Positions 7,859-18,065 of a stretch of 37,650 bases of DNA are shown here, one piece after another. The stretch covers positions 1-37,650 of the forward strand of contig JAEUSV010000019.1 in the NCBI GenBank assembly GCA_016788485.1, written 5' to 3'. A program made the translations under genes and the position numbers. The notes beneath the pieces were generated by a model that was not told where the DNA came from, did not search any database, and saw only the letters and a list, made by a program, of their open reading frames with translations. This DNA comes from Flavobacteriales bacterium (GTDB lineage: Bacteria; Bacteroidota; Bacteroidia; Flavobacteriales_F; PHOS-HE28). The first letter of the stretch is position 1, and each line of letters starts with the position of its first letter.

Positions 7859-10221
7859 AGGCCGGCGGGCAGGTCCCCGCGCGGTACATCGGTGCGCGTG
7901 CCACCGACCGCGCGCCAGCCCCGCACCTGGCGGCCGGTGACATCGATCAGCGTGAGCTCCACGGTGCCGGGGATCTCGGCGCCCAGCACGACCGCGGCCA
8001 TGTCGCGCGCCGGGTTCGGGTACACCAGGAGGCCGCCCTCGCCCACGGCGGGCACGGGCTCCACCGAGGTGGCGTAGGTGAGCGTGTTGTACACGGTGTT
8101 GGTGATGATCGGCGGATTGAGGTCGAAGTAGATACCGGCCACGTTCTGCACTTCGGTCGCCTCGGGCAGTCCGGCGGCATGCTCGATGGAGAACCGCACA
8201 TGGCCCTGGCTGCCGAGCGGATCAGTGGCGCTGTCGGGCAGCATGATGTCCTCGAAGCGGAAGCGGACCTCGCCCGTGGAGGACACGGTGGTGCGCACCA
8301 CGTGGCTCGCGTTGAGCACGCGCAGCGAAGAAGGCACCAGCGATGCATCCAGCTGGTCCACGATCTCCACATCCTCGGCGTAGCTGTTGCCGGTGTTCTG
8401 GAAGCGCACGGTGTAGGTGAGGCGCGTGCCCATGGGGGTCCAATGCTCCTCCCCGTCGCCCACCGGCATCACCTGCTTGTCGTTGGGATCGTAGGAGCAC
8501 GTGAGCTCGGGATCATGCGCTGCCACGCTGGTGGCGAGCACCGAGCCGTTGTGCTCCGCCGTGGCGGTGAGCGTGCTGTGCATGAGCTCGCCCATGTGGG
8601 TGAAATCGGGCAACTGCACCACCACAGCGATGCTGCGCTGCTGCGCTGGCTGCACGTTGGTGAAGGACCAGGTCTGCACACCGCCCACGGTCACCGGCTG
8701 CTTGTCGGCGTAGACGAAGCCCAGCAGGCTGTCCAGGTCGAGCGCCAGGCGGATGTCGCAGGGGGTGTTGCCCTCGTTGCGCACGTTGAGCCAGTACCAG
8801 GTCTGCTCGTTGCAACGCATGAGCCCGTTGGTGACGGAGGGCACGATGGCGGCATGGGTGCCGTTGGCCATGAGGCCGAAGTCCGTATGGGTGCCGGTGT
8901 TCGCTCCCATGAGCGACGCCGAGCGCTGGCTGGGCGTGGTGGGCGTCCAGTGCGGGTGTTGGGCGACGGACACGTTGAAGGTCCCGGTGGGCACATCGTA
9001 CCAGTACATGCCGCTGTGGTTGGTGTAGACCGAACCGAGGCCGGCCACTTCCACGCGGAAGCCACCGAGACCGTGATCGGCGCCATTGAACAGGCCGTCG
9101 GCATCGATGTCGTTGAACACGCGGCCGATGATGCGGCCGGTGGCGAAGGCGAGGTTCTCATAGGCCACCACGCGGTTCTGGCTGGGCGATACGGCGAACA
9201 CCTCGGCATCCCCGTCGCCGTCCACATCAGCGGCCACCACGGAGGCCACGTCCTGCACGTTCACGCCGATCAGCTGGCGCGGGCCGAAGGCGCCCTGCCC
9301 ATCGATGTTCTCGTGGAAGGCGATCTCGCCCTGTGCCCCGAAGGTGGTGAGCAGGTCGAGGTCCCCGTCGAGGTCCAGGTCCACGAGGTTCACCTCGCTG
9401 GGCACGTCAAAGGCGGAAGCGAAGGACTGCGGAGCGGCCAGCACACCGTTGCCGGTGGTGTTGCGGCGCCATTTCATGCCGTTGGGCAGGGCGTTCGCGC
9501 TGAGCACGTCGGGGTGGCCATCGCCATCGAGGTCGCCGGCATCACCGTGCCCGTCGGCGGCGAGCACCTGGTCGGGACCGAAAGCCCCGCCGCCGGTGCC
9601 GTACACGCAGTGCACCTCACCGGTCCAGGCCGAGGCCCAGACCACATCGGTGACGGCATCGCCGTTCATATCGGCGGTGCGCAGGGCCGTGGCGGCCATG
9701 GCGGGAAGGCTGATGGCCGGGCCGAAGGAGCCCTGACCGTCGGTATTGCGGAACCACATGGCCTGGCCGCCCTCGGTGCGCACGAGCAGGTCGTTGTCGC
9801 CATCGCCGTCGAGGTCGGCACCGGAGATGCCCGCCACGGCCATGTTGGCCTGAACGGTCTGCTGGGCCGTGCTGAAGGATGCGCCGGTGCCCGCGGACCA
9901 GACGAGGCCCATGCCGAAGTCACGTCCGCCGATCAGGTCGGGAAGACCGTCGCCGGTGACATCCACGGCCGAGGCGACCACCAGGTCCATGGCCACCGGT
10001 TGCGGGTTGGACCACAGGCCCAGCCCATCGGTGTTGGTCATGATGCTCGTACCCTCACGGGTGCCGATCACCAGGTCCTGGTCGCCATCGGCGTCCAGAT
10101 CGACCGGGCAGATCGTGCGCGGACCTTGGTATACGAACTGTGTCTCGGCCCCGAACTGCGCCATCAGGGGCGCGTTCGTCAGACCTGCGAACAGCATCAC
10201 GGAGAGTGGCGGGATGCGCAT
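7798..10221 (-). CDS. Secreted FG-GAP/VCBS-repeat protein with T9SS type A sorting domain
   Basis: An 807-residue secreted protein. A signal peptide ends near LMAQ (about residue 22). Residues ~35-360 contain seven calcium-loop motifs (DLDADGDQD, DVTGDGLPD, DLDGDGDND, DMNGDAVTD, DLDGDGHPD, DLDLDGDLD, DVDGDGDAE), as in FG-GAP/VCBS beta-propellers. Next is an SdrD-B-like fold (GRVFNDIDADGLFNGADHGL). A DUF7619-type conserved domain begins near YDPNDK (577) and ends with FDLNPPIITNTVYNTL. The last ~77 residues (from LLVYPNPARD, 731) form the T9SS type A signal with DLPAGLYFLRA and the terminal ERTARLVFE. It probably ends up on the cell surface or is released. The gene overlaps the convergent TIGR02757 gene and lies 90 nt downstream of guaB. 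Confidence 0.92.
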   Translation of the reverse strand: MRIPPLSVMLFAGLTNAPLMAQFGAETQFVYQGPRTICPVDLDADGDQDLVIGTREGTSIMTNTDGLGLWSNPQPVAMDLVVASAVDVTGDGLPDLIGGRDFGMGLVWSAGTGASFSTAQQTVQANMAVAGISGADLDGDGDNDLLVRTEGGQAMWFRNTDGQGSFGPAISLPAMAATALRTADMNGDAVTDVVWASAWTGEVHCVYGTGGGAFGPDQVLAADGHGDAGDLDGDGHPDVLSANALPNGMKWRRNTTGNGVLAAPQSFASAFDVPSEVNLVDLDLDGDLDLLTTFGAQGEIAFHENIDGQGAFGPRQLIGVNVQDVASVVAADVDGDGDAEVFAVSPSQNRVVAYENLAFATGRIIGRVFNDIDADGLFNGADHGLGGFRVEVAGLGSVYTNHSGMYWYDVPTGTFNVSVAQHPHWTPTTPSQRSASLMGANTGTHTDFGLMANGTHAAIVPSVTNGLMRCNEQTWYWLNVRNEGNTPCDIRLALDLDSLLGFVYADKQPVTVGGVQTWSFTNVQPAQQRSIAVVVQLPDFTHMGELMHSTLTATAEHNGSVLATSVAAHDPELTCSYDPNDKQVMPVGDGEEHWTPMGTRLTYTVRFQNTGNSYAEDVEIVDQLDASLVPSSLRVLNASHVVRTTVSSTGEVRFRFEDIMLPDSATDPLGSQGHVRFSIEHAAGLPEATEVQNVAGIYFDLNPPIITNTVYNTLTYATSVEPVPAVGEGGLLVYPNPARDMAAVVLGAEIPGTVELTLIDVTGRQVRGWRAVGGTRTDVPRGDLPAGLYFLRATAPGLERTARLVFE

Positions 10222-10311
10222 GAGCGTGGCAATTGGTTGCCGCTCTTACGCACGTTCCGCTCGCCGAGTTTCAGAAAACGATCGACGAACCGCGAAAAGA
10301 TGCCGCCGAGA

Positions 10312-11874
<1,563 letters not shown>

Positions 11875-13944
11875 TCACTCCCGTCCCCAGATGAAGGTGA
11901 CGGTGCCCCGTCGTTCCTCGCGCTTGCCGGCGCCGTTGAGGAAGGAACAGTAGTAGCCGTACACCCCCTGGGGCACCGGCTGTCCGTTGTAGGTGCCGTC
12001 CCAGGCCTCCTGGGGGTCGTTGGTGGTCCAGAACGCCTGCCCCCAGCGGTTGAAGATGGTGAGCTCGTAGCCTTTCGCGTCGGCGTAGGCGAGCACCGGC
12101 TTGAAGCTGTCGTTCACGCCACCGGCGATGAAAGCATTGGGGATCCATACCTGCTCCTCCTGGATGGCGCACACGGTGTTGCTCACCGAGACCGCGTTCA
12201 CCAAGGCCGGGTTCCCGGCCTCGATGGCCTCCACCTGGTAGCAGAAACGGCCGTTGCTGGTGTACAGCTGCTCCACATTGTCGTCGTAGGACCATTGACC
12301 AGGCGGGGTCACCGCGATGGCCACGAAGGGGCCGTCGCCCACGGCGCGCAGCACGGTGTACCCGCTCACCACACCGGCCCAGGTGGCGTACCCGTTCCAA
12401 CGAAGGCGGTTGAAGCCGTCGAGCCCGGCCTCGGCCTGCAGCAGGATCGTGTTCGCCGTGTTGCTCACCAGCACCTCGTTGCCGCAGGAATCGTCCACCA
12501 GGATGCGGTAGGTGTAGCTGCGCTCGGCCGTCACCACATCCAGGTCGTTGTACACGAGCACGGGCCCCGGCACCGGCCCCAGGGCGGCCACCTGCTGCCA
12601 GGGATCGCCGTTCACCGACCGTTCCACGCGGTAACGTTTCACCTGCGCCGTGGCGTCGATGCTGTCGATCACCTGGATGTGGTCCTCGCCGGCCACCGTG
12701 GCCACGCGGATGTAGTTCCAGGCCGGCACGGTGGGATAATCCGTCACCCTGCAGGCCTTGTTGCTAAGCGCCGTGCGTGTGCCCCCCTGTTCGATCGCCT
12801 TCACCACATAGCAGTACGGGATGAAGGGGTCCACGTCGTCATGGGGTGCGCTGGAAACGCCGGCGGGATAAGTGCCGAGCAGGTACACCGCCCCCCCATC
12901 GCGTTGCGCAAAGACCTGGTAGGCCTGCACAGGGAAGCCCACGTAGGGGCTCCAGTTGACCGAGATGTCGCCGCCGCACTTGTCGTAGGCGATGGTGGTG
13001 AACATGGTGGTGTGCGAAGGCACGGGGGCCGCGCTGGTGTTGGGGCTTGGCGGTGTGCCGGAGTAGCATGTATCGAAGGCCGCCACCGTGTACGATTCCG
13101 CACCACCGCCGGCATCACTGCCCGCCCAGACGTACTGGGTGTTGTTCTGCCCCCACACCGTGTCGATCACGATGTTGCCCCCGCTGGTGATGAGCACCAC
13201 GATGTAGCCGTCCGTATCGCCCTGGGGACTGGCGGCCCAGTCGATCACGGTCTGGTTGGTGGCCGTGTCCACGCTCTGGGTGAGCATCACCGGCGGCGAG
13301 GGAGGGGTCACGTCCTGGAAGGTCCCTCCTGCCAGGTTGCTGGTGCTCACGCAGCCGATCGCATCGGTCACCGCCACCCGGAAGGTGAGCGAGTCGTCGC
13401 ATACGCTGACCACATGCTCGTATACCGATTGCGGCGCGAGAACGGTAGCCACCTGCGACCAGATGCCGAGGGGGTGCTCCATGGCCACGGACTGGTCCGG
13501 ATCGGCCGTTGGCGGCAGGGGTGAACTGAGCAGGGTCCAGTCCACCACCGCATTGCCCAGGGGTGTGCTCTGGTTGACGGTGAGGAACATGGACGCCATC
13601 ACGGGCCCGGGCACCGACGCGTTGGGCGGCGGGGAGCTGCTGAGGGTGACCATGTAGTAGTACTGGGGGCCGGCGTTGGCGCCCGCCGCAGGATGGAACC
13701 AGGAGCTCTGGCCATAGACCGGGATGGTCGCCAGCATGTTGAAGGGCCCGCCTGCCGCGGTGGAATGGTAGATCTCGTAGGCGCTGAAGATGCCGTTGGG
13801 GTCGGGCGGGGCCACCCAGGTGAGGGTGACGTCGCCCGCAGGGCTCACGTTGATGCAGCGCAGCGAAGGCGGGTCCAGCACCTGGCCCCGGGCCATGAGG
13901 GTGCCGCCGAGGAGCGACAGGAAGAGGAGGACGCGCACGTTCAT
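11875..13944 (-). CDS. Secreted multi-domain protein with gliding-motility (CHU_C, T9SS type B) C-terminus
   Basis: A 689-residue secreted protein from the ATG at 13944, chosen because MNVRVLLFLSLLGGTLMARGQ is a signal peptide; the upstream in-frame ATG at 14022 would bury it. The body is a string of fibronectin type III-like beta domains (LTWVAPPDPNGIFSAYEIYH, SGYTVLRAVGDGPFVAI and similar). The last ~85 residues are the gliding-motility-associated C-terminal domain: WIPNAFIAGGVNDSFKPV, ELTIFNRWGQAFW, WDGTYNGQPVPQGVY and the terminal TVTFIWGRE. This domain is the T9SS type B signal, seen in large surface adhesins. The ligand is unknown. It lies 74 nt downstream of the nitronate monooxygenase-like gene and 30 nt upstream of guaB. 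Confidence 0.92.
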   Translation of the reverse strand: MNVRVLLFLSLLGGTLMARGQVLDPPSLRCINVSPAGDVTLTWVAPPDPNGIFSAYEIYHSTAAGGPFNMLATIPVYGQSSWFHPAAGANAGPQYYYMVTLSSSPPPNASVPGPVMASMFLTVNQSTPLGNAVVDWTLLSSPLPPTADPDQSVAMEHPLGIWSQVATVLAPQSVYEHVVSVCDDSLTFRVAVTDAIGCVSTSNLAGGTFQDVTPPSPPVMLTQSVDTATNQTVIDWAASPQGDTDGYIVVLITSGGNIVIDTVWGQNNTQYVWAGSDAGGGAESYTVAAFDTCYSGTPPSPNTSAAPVPSHTTMFTTIAYDKCGGDISVNWSPYVGFPVQAYQVFAQRDGGAVYLLGTYPAGVSSAPHDDVDPFIPYCYVVKAIEQGGTRTALSNKACRVTDYPTVPAWNYIRVATVAGEDHIQVIDSIDATAQVKRYRVERSVNGDPWQQVAALGPVPGPVLVYNDLDVVTAERSYTYRILVDDSCGNEVLVSNTANTILLQAEAGLDGFNRLRWNGYATWAGVVSGYTVLRAVGDGPFVAIAVTPPGQWSYDDNVEQLYTSNGRFCYQVEAIEAGNPALVNAVSVSNTVCAIQEEQVWIPNAFIAGGVNDSFKPVLAYADAKGYELTIFNRWGQAFWTTNDPQEAWDGTYNGQPVPQGVYGYYCSFLNGAGKREERRGTVTFIWGRE

Positions 13945-14018
13945 GGAACGCAGGAACTGGCCGATCCGTTCATGCAGGGAAGACGTGCGCACGGCACGGG
14001 ATGTTGCCGGGGGCGTGC

Positions 14019-14978
14019 TCATTCGGGGCGCTGGAGGCTAAGGGCGTTCACCCGTCGGCGGGCCTCCTCGAACTCGGCCAGCATCCGATGCACCACTTCC
14101 GCGGCGGGGGGGATGTCGCGGATGGACCCGCTCACCTGGCCGATCTCCAGCTCGCCCTCGTCCAGGTCGCCCTCGAACATGCCCTTCTTGGCCCGGGCGC
14201 GGCCCAGCACCTGCTTGAGCTCCTCCACCGTGGCGCAGCGCGCGTAGGCCTGTTGCAGGTCGGCGAAGAACTTGTTACGGATCAGGCGCACGGGCGCCAG
14301 CTCCTTCAGCGTGAGCACGGTCTCCCCTTCCTGGGCGGCCAGGATGCGCTGCTTGAAGTTGGGGTGGGCGCTGCTCTCCTGGGTGCACACGAAGCGACTG
14401 CCCACCTGCACCCCGTCGGCCCCCAAGGCCATCGCGGCGAGCATGGCCCTGCCGTCGGCGATGCCACCGGCGGCGATCAGCGGCACATCGACCGCGTCGC
14501 GCACCATGGGGATGAGGACGATCGTGGTGGTCTCCTCGCGCCCGTTATGGCCGCCGGCCTCGAACCCCTCGGCCACCACGGCGTCGCAACCGGCCTCCAC
14601 GGCCTTGCGGGCGAACCTCACGCTGCTCACCACATGGACCACGGTGAGGCCCTTGTCCTTCAACCGCCCTGTCCAGGTGGCCGGGTTGCCCGCCGAGGTG
14701 AAGACGATGGGCACGCCTTCCTCCACGATGGTGGCCATGTGCTGCTCGATGTCGGGGTAGAGCATGGGCACGTTCACCGCGAAGGGCTTGTCGGTGGCAG
14801 CCTTGCACTTGCGGATGTGCTCGCGGAGCACCTCGGGGTACATGGAGCCGGCACCGATGATGCCAAGGCCGCCGGCGTTGCTCACGGCCGAGGCCAGCCG
14901 CCATCCGCTGCACCAGATCATACCGGCCTGCACGATGGGGTGGTCGATCCCGAACAGGTGGCTCAAGCGGTCGCTCAT
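14019..14978 (-). CDS. Nitronate monooxygenase / FabK-like flavoprotein
   Basis: A 319-residue FMN-dependent TIM-barrel enzyme of the nitronate monooxygenase (2-nitropropane dioxygenase) / FabK family. The ATG at 14978 gives MSDRLSHLFGIDHPIVQAGM, the normal N-terminus; the longer frame upstream is not conserved-looking. Family motifs are NAGGLGIIGAG (about 34-44), EGFEAGGHNG with the putative catalytic His144, AAGGIADGRAMLAAMALGADGVQVGSRFV (FMN phosphate site) and GELEIGQVSG near the end. Members either oxidise nitronates or reduce enoyl-ACP (FabK). Sequence alone does not decide which, and no fatty-acid genes are adjacent. Confidence 0.88.
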   Translation of the reverse strand: MSDRLSHLFGIDHPIVQAGMIWCSGWRLASAVSNAGGLGIIGAGSMYPEVLREHIRKCKAATDKPFAVNVPMLYPDIEQHMATIVEEGVPIVFTSAGNPATWTGRLKDKGLTVVHVVSSVRFARKAVEAGCDAVVAEGFEAGGHNGREETTTIVLIPMVRDAVDVPLIAAGGIADGRAMLAAMALGADGVQVGSRFVCTQESSAHPNFKQRILAAQEGETVLTLKELAPVRLIRNKFFADLQQAYARCATVEELKQVLGRARAKKGMFEGDLDEGELEIGQVSGSIRDIPPAAEVVHRMLAEFEEARRRVNALSLQRPE

Positions 14979-14984
14979 GGGCCG

Positions 14985-14992
14985 CGAAAATA
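14985..14992 (-). promoter_or_regulatory. Putative -7 box TATTTTCG
   Basis: Minus-strand TATTTTCG, 6 nt before the ATG at 14978. One mismatch (T to C) to TAnnTTTG. Confidence 0.45.
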
Positions 14993-15074
14993 GGCTGGTC
15001 GAGCCCCACGCCGGATCCGGCGTGGATCGTTGATATCCAGCGAAAAAAGCTATCCGACAGGCCCCGGAAATGGC

Positions 15075-15082
15075 TATGTTTG
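15075..15082 (+). promoter_or_regulatory. -7 box TATGTTTG for the DUF6089 gene
   Basis: Exact TAnnTTTG match, 31 nt before the ATG at 15114, the longest leader among the boxes found. It lies in the 135-nt divergent gap with the flavoprotein gene. No TTG at the usual -33 spacing. Confidence 0.5.
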
Positions 15083-15113
15083 CCCATCGCCCCGACATGG
15101 GCGGTATAAGCGC

Positions 15114-16103
15114 ATGCGTTCACTCGTAACCAAGAGTATCCTGTTCCTGGCGGTCGCTGCCGGAGCCACGGCGGAGCTCCGCGCCCAGTACAACTGGGAC
15201 GTGGGCCTGCACCTGGGCGGCGCGAACTACCTGGGTGAGATGGGCGGCAAGGAGCAGACCCGCCGCGATTTCATCTGGGACATGAAGCTGAGCCAGACCC
15301 GCTGGGCCGTCGGGCCGTTCGCGCGGTACAAGATCAACCGCCAGCTCTCGGTGAACACCGGCCTGCTCTACATGCGCATCCAGGGTGCCGACGCCCTGAG
15401 CACCAACCCGCAGCGCGTAGGCCGCAACCTGAACTTCCGGAACGACATGTTCGAGCTGTACCTGCGGCCGGAGTTCACCATCTTCCAGGACAACGACATC
15501 GGCGGCCGCGGCCGTTACCGCACGGATTTCCGCCTCTTCGTGTACGCGGGTGCCGCGGTGTACTACCACAACCCCAAGGGCCAGATCAACCGGGTGGGCG
15601 ATTTCTACGACCTGCGTCCGCTCACCACCGAATTGGTGGAATACAGCCAGTGGGGCTTCGCCGTGCCGGCCGGCATGGGCTTCCACATCACCAAGAAGCG
15701 CCGCCACCGTTTCGGTTTCGACTTCGGATGGCGCACCACCTTCACCGATTACCTGGACGATGTGAGCACCGAGTACCAGGACCCGGCCCTGATGCCCGAC
15801 GGCGTGGGCGGTCTCGCCGACCAGCTCGCGGACCAGAGCCTGTACGTGCTCGACCTCGACCTGAACACGCCCGGCGTGCAGCAGAACCCCGACCTGCCGA
15901 GCCACTACCAGTACGGCTGGGAGCCGAACGACAGCGACGGCAAGCTGAACAAGCGCGGCGACCCCTCGCACAACGACAGCTACCTCACCATGACGTTCAC
16001 CTACAGCTATGTGCTGCGTGGACAGTCGAACTTCTACCGCCAGCGGTACAGCTGGGTGCGCGGCAAGAAGCGCATCGGCCGTAAGAGCCGCGCCAAGTTC
16101 TGA
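15114..16103 (+). CDS. DUF6089-family outer-membrane protein
   Basis: A 329-residue protein of the DUF6089 type, abundant in Bacteroidota. The signal peptide runs to about residue 24 (AELRAQ). The mature start YNWDVGLHLGGANYLGEMGG is the family hallmark. Amphipathic strands follow (WAVGPFARYKINRQLSVNTGLLYMRIQG, FRLFVYAGAAVYYHNPKG, FGFDFGWRTTFTDYLDDVS) and the C-terminal strand is YLTMTFTYSYVLRG, followed by a very basic tail (RGKKRIGRKSRAKF). A barrel in the outer membrane is expected; function unknown. The ATG at 15114 was chosen over the longer upstream frame because it gives the signal peptide. A strong terminator follows the stop. Confidence 0.87.
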   Translation: MRSLVTKSILFLAVAAGATAELRAQYNWDVGLHLGGANYLGEMGGKEQTRRDFIWDMKLSQTRWAVGPFARYKINRQLSVNTGLLYMRIQGADALSTNPQRVGRNLNFRNDMFELYLRPEFTIFQDNDIGGRGRYRTDFRLFVYAGAAVYYHNPKGQINRVGDFYDLRPLTTELVEYSQWGFAVPAGMGFHITKKRRHRFGFDFGWRTTFTDYLDDVSTEYQDPALMPDGVGGLADQLADQSLYVLDLDLNTPGVQQNPDLPSHYQYGWEPNDSDGKLNKRGDPSHNDSYLTMTFTYSYVLRGQSNFYRQRYSWVRGKKRIGRKSRAKF

Positions 16104-16119
16104 TCGTTCCCGAACGATC
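16102..16119 (+). terminator. Small stem-loop at the end of the DUF6089 gene
   Basis: GATCGTT (16102-16108), loop CCCG, AACGATC (16113-16119): a perfect 7-bp stem that includes the last bases of the stop codon. Immediately followed by a second, stronger hairpin. Confidence 0.5.
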
Positions 16120-16123
16120 CGGC

Positions 16124-16145
16124 AAGGGGACCTTCGGGTCCCCTT
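16124..16145 (+). terminator. Rho-independent terminator hairpin with TTCG tetraloop
   Basis: AAGGGGACC, loop TTCG, GGTCCCCTT: a perfect 9-bp stem capped by C(TTCG)G, followed by CGCTTTTC. It lies between the convergent DUF6089 and asnB-like genes. The T-rich side is on the plus strand, so it mainly ends DUF6089 transcription, but the stem would also form in the opposite transcript. Confidence 0.85.
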
Positions 16146-16158
16146 CGCTTTTCAGGGC

Positions 16159-18036
16159 TCAGCCTTCAATGGCATTGCGGCGCATCCAGTCGGCGAGCAC
16201 CACCAGGTGCCACAGCCGGCCCCAGGGCGTGGCCTTGTCTCCGCGCAGGAAGCGCTGCCACAGGGCCTCCACGGCCTTCGCGTTCCACACCTCCCCCATC
16301 CGCGGATCGCGCAGGCGCTCCTCGCAGAAGGCGCGGAGGTCGGCGCGCATCCAATCGGCCCAGGGCAGGGTGAAGCCCATCTTGGGGCGGTCCACGATCT
16401 CGCGGGGCAGCAGGTCGCCGAGGCTGTCCACGAGGAGGCGCTTCGGCGTGGTGGGATACTTCAGGGCATCGGGCACGCCCAGCACGAACTCCACCAGGTC
16501 GTGGTCCAGGAAGGGCACCCGCACCTCCAGGGCATGGGCCATGCTCATCTGGTCGGCATCGCGCAGCAGCACGTTCTGCATGTACGCGGCGGATTCGAGC
16601 AGCGACACCTGGGAAAGCGCAGGCAACGCCGAACCACCATCGGCATGGAGCAGTTGATGGGCGAGGCGCGCCACGGCGTTCGGCGGCAGGGCACCGCCCG
16701 GCAGCAACCAGGCCAGTTCGGCATCGTCGAACACGAGGCGCGAGAGCGGGTAGGTGTGTGCGGGCGAGAACCCGGGCAGGCGGGCGAGCGCGGCCAGCTT
16801 GCGTGCGGGCAGGTCGCCGCGCAGGGCGGCCACCAGATCGCCGGCGAGCCCGCGCAGGGCGGCGGGCACGAGCGCCGCGGCCTGCAGGCGCTGGAGGCGC
16901 AGGGTGCGCGTGAACACCGGATAACCGGCGAAGACCTCGTCGCCCCCTAGCCCGCTGAGCGCCATGGTGATGCCCGCCTCCTTGGTGACCTTGGACACCA
17001 CGTAGGTGTTGGGGCCGTCGCCGCTGGGATGGTCCATGGCCGCGAGGGCACCGGGCAGCTCGCGCAGCATGTCGGCCGGTGTGAGGCGGATGGCGGTATG
17101 CTTCGTACCGAAGCGCTGGGCCACCAAGCGCGCGTAGCGCTCCTCGCTGAACCGCTCCTCATCGAACACCACGCTGAAGGTGTGCACCGGGGTGCTGCTG
17201 GCCTGGGCCATGAGGCCCACCACGGCACTGCTGTCGATGCCGCCGCTCAGGAAGGCCCCGAAGGGCACATCGCTCACCAACCGCTTGGCCACGGCGGCGC
17301 CCAACAGCTCCCGCACCTGGCGCTGCACCGTCGGCAGGTCCATGGTGGCCGCATCGCGCCGCGCGGCCTTCACCGGGTCCCACCAGCGCACCTCCTCCAC
17401 TGCACCGGCCTTCCACACCAAGCGATGGCCCGGCATCAGCATCCGCACATCCTTCACCAAGGTGGATGGTGCGTGCACCGTCTGGTAGCGGAGGTGGTCG
17501 GCCAGGGCCACGCGGTCCAGGCGGCGCGGCACCAGCCCGGTGGCGAGCAGTGCGCGCAGTTCGCTGGCGAAGGCCAGGCGGCCCTCCTTGCGCCAGAGGT
17601 ACACCGGCTTCACACCGAGGCGGTCGCGCACCACGTGCAGCTCGCTCGTGCGGTGGTCCCAGAGGGCGAAGCCGAACATGCCCTGCAGCCGGTCGAGGCA
17701 GGCGATGCCCCATTCGGCGTAGGCCGCGAGCAGCACCTCGGTATCGGAGCCCGTGCGGAAATGATGGGCACCGAGCTCGGCGCGCAGCTCGCGGTAGTTG
17801 TAGATCTCGCCGTTGAAGACGATGGTGAGCATGCCGTCCGCGCTGTGGAAGGGCTGGTCGCCCGCGGGGCTGAGGTCGATGATGGAAAGGCGGCGATGGC
17901 CGAGCACCACGTCCGGACCACGCCACCAGCCGCGCGCGTTGGGCCCCCGGTGGGCCATGGCCTCGGTCATGGCGTGCACCAGGGTCTCCGGCGCGTCAAG
18001 CCCGGTTAGTCCTGCGATGCCTGCGATGCCGCACAT
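16159..18036 (-). CDS. asnB: Asparagine synthase (glutamine-hydrolysing) type amidotransferase
   Basis: A 625-residue class II amidotransferase that transfers glutamine nitrogen to aspartate or, in glycan loci, to uronic-acid carboxylates. Cys2 of MCGIAGIAGL is the N-terminal nucleophile once Met is removed. The glutaminase domain shows AHRGPNARG, GHRRLSIIDLS and FNGEIYNYREL. The synthetase domain has the PP-loop SGGIDSS (264-270), ALSGLGGDEVFAGYP and the usual DADQMSMAHALEVRVPFLDHDLVEF. The length is normal. It is the last gene of a minus-strand block with a UDP-sugar-modifying SDR 29 nt upstream, so a role in amidating a sugar acid is plausible, as in many O-antigen loci. Plain asparagine synthesis is the alternative. 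Confidence 0.9.
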   Translation of the reverse strand: MCGIAGIAGLTGLDAPETLVHAMTEAMAHRGPNARGWWRGPDVVLGHRRLSIIDLSPAGDQPFHSADGMLTIVFNGEIYNYRELRAELGAHHFRTGSDTEVLLAAYAEWGIACLDRLQGMFGFALWDHRTSELHVVRDRLGVKPVYLWRKEGRLAFASELRALLATGLVPRRLDRVALADHLRYQTVHAPSTLVKDVRMLMPGHRLVWKAGAVEEVRWWDPVKAARRDAATMDLPTVQRQVRELLGAAVAKRLVSDVPFGAFLSGGIDSSAVVGLMAQASSTPVHTFSVVFDEERFSEERYARLVAQRFGTKHTAIRLTPADMLRELPGALAAMDHPSGDGPNTYVVSKVTKEAGITMALSGLGGDEVFAGYPVFTRTLRLQRLQAAALVPAALRGLAGDLVAALRGDLPARKLAALARLPGFSPAHTYPLSRLVFDDAELAWLLPGGALPPNAVARLAHQLLHADGGSALPALSQVSLLESAAYMQNVLLRDADQMSMAHALEVRVPFLDHDLVEFVLGVPDALKYPTTPKRLLVDSLGDLLPREIVDRPKMGFTLPWADWMRADLRAFCEERLRDPRMGEVWNAKAVEALWQRFLRGDKATPWGRLWHLVVLADWMRRNAIEG

Positions 18037-18065
18037 GGCCCTGGCTCAGGATCGGGGAGCGCGCT

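Noticed and set aside
15020..15082. A full Bacteroidota promoter with a -33 TTG element before the DUF6089 gene
   Set aside because: The only TTG upstream (15030-15032) is about 42 nt from the TATGTTTG box, too far for the usual 17-23 nt spacing.
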